A DNA stretch of 64,000 nt from Romanomermis culicivorax. Lineage: Eukaryota; Nematoda; Enoplea; Mermithida; Mermithidae. The stretch lies in contig CAWUHX010000174.1 of assembly GCA_963922205.1 (NCBI GenBank), positions 704,626 through 768,625 of the forward strand, read 5' to 3'. The notes beneath the pieces are model-generated. The model did no database searches, was not told the DNA's origin, and saw nothing but the letters and a program-made list of their open reading frames with translations. This document shows, piece after piece, positions 56,498 through 64,000 of the stretch. How positions within the stretch are numbered: the first letter of the stretch is position 1; each line of letters starts with the position of its first letter. Made by a program: the position numbers and the translations under genes.

Positions 56498-57291
56498 CTA
56501 AATCGTTATTTGGTATCGGTTTTCTTCGTTTGACAATATTTAAACAAATTTATGAAAAATTTTCTGACAGTAAATTCATGAAACATAGCGATTTAGTACA
56601 TGCAAAAGAAGAAAAATGAAATGACTATTTGGCATGGTGATGATTTTAAATGAAGTGTAAAATGTAAACTGTAATGAAGCAATCAATGTTGTAGCAAAAT
56701 AAATCTCAGGTGACTATTTTTTGGAGGGCAAAATCAATTCTTAGAAAGTGCATTTGAGCGAATTATGGAACGCAGCAGACTTTTTGTGATTTCCTCAGAA
56801 AACATACTTTTTAGAATTCAGGCTTCATTTCATTCATGATGGCGCCGAAGACCTTTAGAATTTTTTCGGATTTTGCGAAATGATATAATTTACGAAATTA
56901 TTCAAAACATTAATGTCGACGTTACAAATTCCTGTCATTTAGCAGATTTATAAATTCAACCAGCAAGTCGACTTGATTGATACTGTGCTTTGAAATGCGT
57001 CACGGAGAATTGGAAAAACTGCGGAATCGAATCGCGAAACTGAAAAACTCGAAGGACTGCTGAAAAAATACAGTTACGGAAAGTGACGATTCGACGTTCA
57101 TTTGAGAACTAGTGATGCAGAAAACTGTAATGCGACAAATAGAGTGTTCACGTTTCATGTGATTACAACTTTTTCTAGAGCGCCTACGAAAAAAATAGAT
57201 AAGATGGCTAAGGATCGAAATTTGTTGATATTTCACTAGCTACGAAGACCATTATTATATTGTACATTTAGATGACATGTACCGATACTTA

Positions 57292-60200
57292 TCACTGCAC
57301 TTTGTTCACATAGAACGAACAGGAAGCGCGGAACGTCAGAAAGAAAGGACCTTCTTGGTTGGGCAAGAAAGTAGTTGGAACGATATTATAAGTTCCGGCG
57401 GGTACATCGTCGAGTCGTAAAATACAAAATCCTGGCCTGTAAGCCCCACTAGTCTTACGATCGAACGCCTTGCCACTTTTAACATTGACTGGAACGACGT
57501 CGAATCCAATACTGTATTGTCTAAAGAGTGAAATTTTCCATGAATGCGTAGAATTAACGCCAACTAAAGATTTTCCCCCTCATAATGTTTTGAATATTTT
57601 TTATTCCAGGTTTTCACTCTTATTTCCTAGGACTATGAATAACTCAATGAGCAGATTTTAAGACTGCCAGGCTGTAGTTAAACCAAAAGTTAGAATTCTC
57701 CAGGTTTCTAAACAATTAAAATTAATCAAAATTATCACAATACTTGTGAAGTTTCAAAATAAAATTATCACATAGTTTTTCTACTTTAGCAGATATATGT
57801 TACTTTTCTTTTCGGAAACTCTTAGCAACACTTCGTATCCATTTCTCACTTCGGGCCTTTCAAATCTATACACAAAACATTTTCGTCGGAATATCCATCT
57901 AAGGACAATTGATAAATAGGATTACGTGGGTAAGTCTGTCGATTATTGTAGCAACCGCCTGCGGTGCAACCTTTCCATTCGCCAACTTCCTGGAAAATGC
58001 AAAACAAATATTGACTGGTGAAGCTTTCTATGAGGAGGCATGCAGAAAAGCATGTTCCCCAAATTTTCAATATTAATTCGGAAGTCAGGCATATGTTATT
58101 CATACGTGTAACGCTAAATTGTCAGACATCACTTTATTGGCTACTTGGTACGAGAGAGTCCCTTCACTTATTGGGGGGGGGGGGGGGGGGGGGGGGAGGG
58201 GACGTTAAAAAACTTCAAGCCCGATATTTTTGTAATAAACAGCCTGGAGCGGAAAAAACTAATTTTTTATCTTTTTAAACTCAATTAGAAATATTTAATT
58301 TTTTATTTAAATTATCTGGACCTGCCTTGTTAGTGCAGTAAACGCTCGAATTCAATTTCATTTAATTTTGTATTTCCTATCTTTCTATATATTTCTGTGG
58401 TGTTTGTGAAAATTAGTCAACGCATGCGAAGCGGGCTTCTTTGCATAGGCCAGGTTGCAATGTGCAACCTGAGGAAAAAAGTTGGTTGTACAGAGGAATT
58501 TTTGGATGCTCACTATTAAAATTGATAATTCATTCAATTTCATAAGAAAAACGATTAAAATCTAGTTTTATCGTATTTTATTCGATTCGCGTCAACGCAC
58601 TCTTTCAACTGAATCTAATCAACTGAAAGAAAGCAGTTTATTAGAGGTGAAACGAACAAGCGGAAATACTGATAGTGAAGAAAAGCTCATCGACGTGATG
58701 AAAGACGTGCGACGTGACGAAAAATAATGAAGGGGCCAGTAAGACCGGCTTGCTCGGCGCCTAGCGCCAAAAAATTTTGATTTTGGGGTTCTGAAACGTT
58801 TGAAAATGCATTTTTTTGAGCTTATTCTACTGCAACCATCGACAATCCTGATGTTTTCATCATTTGGCAGATGGATTCAATGGTTTTTCCCCGTTTTAGC
58901 AGAATCATTTTCTCGCTCAAAAATATTGACTGATGCTTCCATTTATGTTTTTGATCTTATTTCAACATTCCAATATATTTGGAGTCAGATTGTTTATAAA
59001 CTATCTGAAGCATAGAAAAAGCGCGACTGGTATTTTATCTTGCATTCGAACATCAGTAAATCTGGCAAGCAGCGCCAGAAAAAAATGCGTTTTGATATTC
59101 AGAACCCTAGAAAATAAATCTTTTCAAAACTTTGTTTCCGGCATAAAAAGTCTAATTTTCCAGTGAACGCCGCGAATTTTCAGTCGGGCAAACTGAAATT
59201 CGGCGATGGATAAGAGATGCATCGGCTTGCAGATTCTGAAAATATTGGGTCCGGATCTAAAATTATAAGAACATCGGGTTCGGGCTCAAAATTTTTAAGA
59301 ATATCGGGTCCAGGATCCGGTCTAAAATTTTAAAAATATTGGGTCCGAGTCGAGCAAAATATTCGGGTAATTTCGGTCTGTTTCAGGTCCGGGACTGTTA
59401 TTTTTTTCCACCAACTAATCTGTGTGACATTATTAAGGCAAGAATCCTGACAGATTCGACCACGTTGAAAATTGATAATATCCGAAAATGAGATATTTTG
59501 AGTAGTGATGGACCGATGCATCGGCCCGATTGTTGTGTTTTTCTGCCATCGGCCGATGTTTTGCCATCGGCCGATTGTTCGTCAACTTTTTGTTACAATT
59601 TTTTAAAAAACAGGTTATTCACATATATTTTTACACTTACTTTAGTAAATACATTATTTTTTTTGTGAAAATGGTGTTTTAATGTCTGGCATATTTGCCC
59701 TGTGTTGTCATTGATGAACTAAATAACAAGAATTTGACAAGCTATGAATGGAATATTTTAGCTACGGCGGTAAGAATATACTTTGATACATGTATAATGT
59801 ATCCACACCTTACATAAATTTGTTAAAATCTTTTGAAGCAACTGTAAAAATCTATGAATCCTAAAAACGCCTGTATTTCGGAAGAAATAGCTGAAGAAAA
59901 GTAAGCTAGAATTTTGTGGCTAAATTTTTTTGAAAAACATAAATTAAAGAATCGTAGATTAAGAATTTTACGCCACTCAATCCATATTTCAACTTTCCTG
60001 GATTGGGTTCATTAAAGGAGAAATTGTCGGGAAAAACGAATCAATATTTTTATAGAAATGATAATCGAGCCCACTTTAAACCCATTGAAGACAATAGACT
60101 TCATGCTTTGGTATCTTTACTAGATCCTCGATTTAAAAAGGATGGATTGAAATTTGAAATATAACACATATTGATCATACAAATCAAAATTAAATAATTT

Positions 60201-63200
60201 AGGCTTTCTGTGATCCTCAAGCGGAAGACAAAGCTGAACTAGCTTTGGTTATGTTTGTCGATCAAAAACAACAAAATCAACGCTTTACTGAAAATATGGT
60301 TAAAAAATTTGAATGAATTTTTAAACTCATTCTCCAAACTTTCTCAGTAAGCCACAATTAATACTAATGTAAATAATTCAAGCATTTACACAAAACTGAC
60401 CGATTTCAGGCACTATTGGCCATTGCAAGTTCATCTGAAGATGAGCTGTAGCCCGAAAAATATGCAACGTCAACATTTGAGCAAGCAAAAGCCATTGTAT
60501 TGGAATAGATTACTAGAAAAATGGAAGAAAAATGCTGAAACAAAACCAGAATTAGCTAATGTGAGTCAAAATAGTGTGCAATTGAAATGAGTTTCATTAT
60601 GAAAAAAATTTCTTTAGCTTGCCTTGAGATTTTTATCAGCTCCAATTGGGTCAGTAGCTAGTGAATGATCATTTTAAAAAGCAAAAGATGTTAGAAGTGG
60701 GGAAAAGATCCCATTTATTGCTGAGTTTGGATTCAATAGTGCAAACTGGAAAAACAAGCTGAAGTTGAAGAAGCTTCTAGGGAACTCAGCAATCAAAGTG
60801 AAGGCAGTACAACAGATGCCTTTGTTGATGACAAATTGGATGAATGAAATGTTGTTAATTATTGAATGTTGAAAATATCAGTAAAACTTGGTGAATAATT
60901 CATAATAATTTTAAATTTATTACAGTGTAGCAACTTCAGGTTGCATTTTGTACATGTTACAGCCGATGCATTGGCTTGGCCATCGGTGACCCTGACCGAT
61001 GCATCGGCATCGGCCGATGTCAAATTTTTGGCCATCGGTATATCACTAATTTTGAGTAGTTTTACACATACATGTAATTGGGGGGAGTGCTATAGGACCT
61101 GTAGAAATCGTCGGCCATATGGCTAGCCGTTGGGCGACCCCAGGATTCTCCAATCCAATGGGTAGCCATATGGTATGTCATAGGAACCGGATGCTTTTGG
61201 TTGGAAAAATACTGAAAAATGTCAATTTTTTTGATGAAAAACGTCAAATTTCGAACAAAAAAATAGTTCAAAATGTCAATTTTGTCGGCGCTCAGCGCTA
61301 TGAATACATTTTTTACACTTATTTTTAGACAAAAATTACTATTTTATGAACCGTTTTTCGTAATTTTTTAGTGAAAAAATCAATTTTTTTTTCCTCAGAA
61401 ACCCCTCCCCTTAAAATTTTGGGAATCAATGACCCCGGCTTTAAAAAAGTCGCCTGACCCTCCCAGACCTCAGGACCCCTTTACATGTATAGTTACATGC
61501 TGAGCATTCATTCGGTACAAAAGTCAAAATTTGTATATGTTACTCCAAAATTTGTAAATTATATATTTTTTGGCATTTTACAGTCTCGAAACATGTTCCG
61601 AAACTCAGAGCTCAGAAAAGACGTAACTCAGTAGCCAGATGTTGATTATATGCTGTAGATATGAAACAAATTTTCTGATCGTTTACTTTACATCTTTTAT
61701 GCTATTTTAAAGCTTCAAAAATGAAGTCGAAATAACCCAAAAAAGTTATTTGGAGCTTTTTCTGGACACCCCCTCCAATAAGATCCCTCATACTTTTTTC
61801 TTTATTCCCGTAGCCAAGCAACTAATGTCCAAAACATTGTACCAAAATTTTAATCAGGTTTGCCTGCTACTTTGGAAGCTGTAGACGTCTGCACGTCTTG
61901 AAAATTCTAACAGAAATGTTTAATACCACTAAATATCCATCAGCGGGATGCAGGAAACATTGAAAATTATTTCGACTGAAAAGATTTTACCATCATCAGA
62001 AAAGATAAGCCTTTTAATATTAATGTAGTCCTTTAATAAATGAGAAATGTCATTTATGTAAAGTAGGAATAAAACAGGGCCTAAACCCACAGAGATATAG
62101 CTTTTTTGAGCACAAACGTCTTTTAGAAATAAATCTTTCTTATTTGGGAAAAATTTGACGCTTTACATTGCAGAAAAAAGCTGGTGCAAAAAACAGCCAT
62201 TTTTGGCGCAAAAAATTGTCTATGAGTTTAAACATAATTACTTGAACAAAAATAGACAGCTACTGAAACAGCTACAGCAGCTGAGATTAAACTGTCGGAA
62301 TATATGCATCGTAATACGAAGTGAAAATAAAATGTTCCGAAAATATTGTGGATTTTTTCATTATCATGTCTGCATCATAATGTTGTACGTGTATACAGCT
62401 TCTGGCCAGTACTGGAAAATGACAGAAGTTCTTGCTAGTCGGGAAATCTCAATTTTGGTTGCCTGCCTGATTCCTGAATTTTACTTGCTTTTTTCAATCC
62501 AAAACTGATTTCTCTCGTTTTGACCCAGTTTATGTAAAATGACTGTTATTTTGGTTTTATAGTTTGTTGGCGGCATTATCCAACAGATTGGAAACATAAG
62601 CATATTGCTTGAGCATTCAAATTTCATGAAGGAATTATTGATTTTAGCCCTTGATTACGGGTGTGATTTGTACTTTTTTTGGTCAAGGAACGCATGTTTT
62701 GAGAATTGCTGAACCCCGTGCCCTTGGCTCTAGAAATTTGGCTATTACCTTCCCCCAAAAATAGCTTTTATCTTGACTCAACGGTCCGGACGTCTTACAT
62801 GTGTGGGAAAAGTGCAACCGTATGCACCTGAAGTCCGTATACAGGGAGATAAAGTGAAGCCTCATGCCCTAGGGGTCTGTTTGCGAGGAAGGTTAGTGCC
62901 CATGAAGTGATATACCGATTACATACATATTTTAAGAATTTGAAATTTTTGCCCGCCAAATTTTAAAATAGTTCACCTCCTGAAAAAACTTACTTTTCTT
63001 TTGACATGTAAAATTTTCGACTATTTTAGTCATTTTGAATGGATTTGTACTATACACCCGCAACGTGTAATAAATGGTAGTCAGCTTCTCGAACTGTGAA
63101 ATGACCAACGTGTAAGACGACTGTTCAGAAACGCCGATCACCATCTTGCATAAGTAATGTGGACTGTTGATCCTAGTTCCGTCAATGAAAGGAGCAGGAT

Positions 63201-63954
63201 CGACTAGAATGGCGAAGAAATCTTTTATCGTTGTTTTCGCGCTGTTACGAAAACACTACAGCCAAGAAAACCAGAACTTGAAAATGCCTGACGGCAAAAC
63301 TGACCGGGGTTGTGTCTCAATTTTACAAAGACTACGTAAAAAGTCTGAGGGGTTCAACAATGGGCCATCGTTTTTTTTTTAATTTCATTATTCTTCGTGT
63401 TCGCTCGTTTATAAACATAGACTGTTAGACGTACATGGATAGTAAACCTTCTTCCCGTCATTTTTATAAACTAATAGCGTTATGTACTCTCGGTTTTCCG
63501 CAAAATCGTTCTGAAAATGAGCTACATATCATATCTAGAATGTGACATTACAGAAATAGAAGATTTATATTTGAAGAAATTTAGAGATTACCTTATCCAT
63601 TATATGCCGCGTTAACAAAATCCAGACGGCAGTGGAATTGGATCTGTCTTGGCTGATACAAAGACAGAATTGAGGGTTATCGGCAATAGAGTATAAGTCT
63701 TTGATCGGCCCGACACCAGCTTTCCACATCCTACTCGTACGAAAAATGGGTAGATCAGACGGATTTTACAAAATTAAAATGGAATAAACCTTTCTTGAGG
63801 AAAAAGCGTATTTTGCTTCTAATTCTCATAATTTTTCTATAAAAATTTACTTACGAATGCATAGCGTACGAATACTTAAATAACACTGGATTCCAATTTA
63901 CGTAGAAGACATCGAAAAAACGGCATATGGAGTCAAAATCTATCCAGAAGACAC
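57292..63954 (-). CDS. CAPN7: Calpain-7, C-terminal six exons (5' part outside window)
   Basis: Cytosolic papain-fold cysteine protease of the PalB/calpain-7 branch, linked in the family to ESCRT-III. Exons, 5' to 3': 63855-63954, 63592-63733, 63435-63510, 62994-63203, 57850-57985, 57292-57520. Phases match throughout, giving 296 codons plus stop. Visible: the end of the protease domain (WIDFDSICRFFDVFYVNWNP), then tandem C2-like calpain beta-sandwich domains (AVWILLTRHIMDK, NDFAENREYITLLVYK, PFIDGTRINSPHYL, YTLVISQFEKLTTIYYTLRV, GEWKGCTAGGC, YNIVPTTFLPNQEGPFFL). The catalytic Cys/His/Asn would lie upstream, beyond the window. For exon 57850-57985 the in-phase acceptor is AGGAAG|TTGG; the stronger-looking CCAG|GAAG four bases earlier breaks phase. 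Intron 5 (57986-62993) holds transposons. Confidence 0.92.
58170..58196. repeat. Poly-G run
   Basis: A run of about 25 G in calpain-7 intron 5. Length in assemblies is unreliable. Similar but shorter G runs mark the ends of several MITEs here, so it may be a remnant of such an end. Confidence 0.8.
59503..61048 (+). mobile_element. hAT element with decayed transposase, perfect TSD
   Basis: 1546 bp, left TAGTGATGGACCGATGCATC, right GGCCATCGGTATATCACTA, flanked by the perfect 8-bp duplication ATTTTGAG (59495-59502, 61049-61056). CATCGGCCGATG palindromes repeat at both ends. Inside, plus-strand fragments of a hAT transposase remain: HALVSLLDPRFKKDGLKF (~60095-60150), a piece with EDKAELALVMFVDQKQQNQ (~60225-60300) and a C-terminal region reading APIGSVAS...AKDVRSG (~60635-60700, frameshifted). 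Stops and frame changes make it dead. Calpain-7 intron 5. Confidence 0.88.
61067..61490 (+). mobile_element. hAT MITE family A, copy 5
   Basis: 424 bp, CATACATGTAATTGGGG ... CCTTTACATGTAT. Target duplication weak (GTTTTACA / AGTTACAT). It sits 10 bp beyond the duplication of the hAT element at 59503-61048. The interior carries the family's 'GGCGCTCAGCGCTATGAA' motif. Confidence 0.8.
61491..62993. other. Calpain-7 intron 5, remainder
   Basis: Mostly AT-rich sequence without recognised content. 62655-62812 resembles a worn family A right half ('CGGACGTCTTACATGTGTG'). The plus frame at 62155-62508 has no splice context or motif and is not accepted as a gene. Confidence 0.45.
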
Positions 63955-63975
63955 CTTAAAATTGAAATATCTTCA

Positions 63976-64000
63976 AGTACTCTGCGTTGATACCACTGCT
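63976..64000 (-). other. Residual library/amplification adapter sequence
   Basis: The last 25 bases, read on the minus strand, begin AGCAGTGGTATCAACGCAGA and continue GTACT. This is the well-known SMART template-switch / low-input genomic amplification primer. It is artificial sequence, not genome. It lies 21 bases upstream of a calpain-7 exon, where genuine intron sequence is expected. Confidence 0.95.

Noticed and set aside
62155..62508. 117-codon plus ORF in calpain-7 intron 5
   Set aside because: AT-rich, no domain, no convincing start or splice signals.

Overview
The window is animal nuclear DNA: AT-rich, full of introns, and dominated by DNA transposons. Three minus-strand protein genes could be assembled exon by exon. 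All their splice phases agree: (1) a complete intracellular phospholipase A1 of the DDHD family (DDHD1-like, 14 exons, 760 codons, 3036-26441); (2) a four-exon gene for a single-pass membrane protein I do not recognise (40054-56497, its 5' start not found); (3) the last six exons of calpain-7 (57292-63954, which runs off the right edge). The genes point to a metazoan, but the sequence does not fix the phylum. The last 25 bases match a cDNA / low-input genome-amplification adapter, which suggests a tiny animal sequenced from amplified DNA and an unreliable join or contig end at the right edge.

Layout. 1-3035: intergenic, GC-rich repeats, a hairpin and a minisatellite. 3036-26441: DDHD1-like gene. 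Its introns are either 55-59 bp or swollen by transposons. Intron 2 carries a young LTR element (18901-21804) whose two 483-bp LTRs differ at one base. Its only ORF is a gag-like protein with an RGG-rich tail, and there is no pol. Intron 1 carries nested hAT-type elements. 26442-40053: intergenic, with hAT remnants (BED finger and dimerisation-domain fragments), a dead Tx1/L1-like reverse transcriptase, a truncated Helitron and a possible small plus-strand gene near 38.9-39.4 kb. 40054-56497: membrane-protein gene. Its two large introns hold two Helitrons in opposite orientation, a MULE wreck and several hAT MITEs. 56004-56085: tRNA-like sequence. 57292-64000: calpain-7 3' part, with a 5-kb intron holding a 1.5-kb hAT element.

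The main accessory theme is a burst of non-autonomous hAT elements. At least a dozen insertions can be delimited by 8-bp target-site duplications, several of them nested, which gives a readable order of insertion. The Helitrons show A|TC...CTAG|T boundaries, a 3' hairpin, an inverted second copy of the 3' end and a central ~100-bp tandem array. No operons, CRISPR arrays or bacterial features are present. The three genes are independent cellular functions (lipid hydrolysis, unknown membrane protein, cytosolic cysteine protease) and do not form a pathway.
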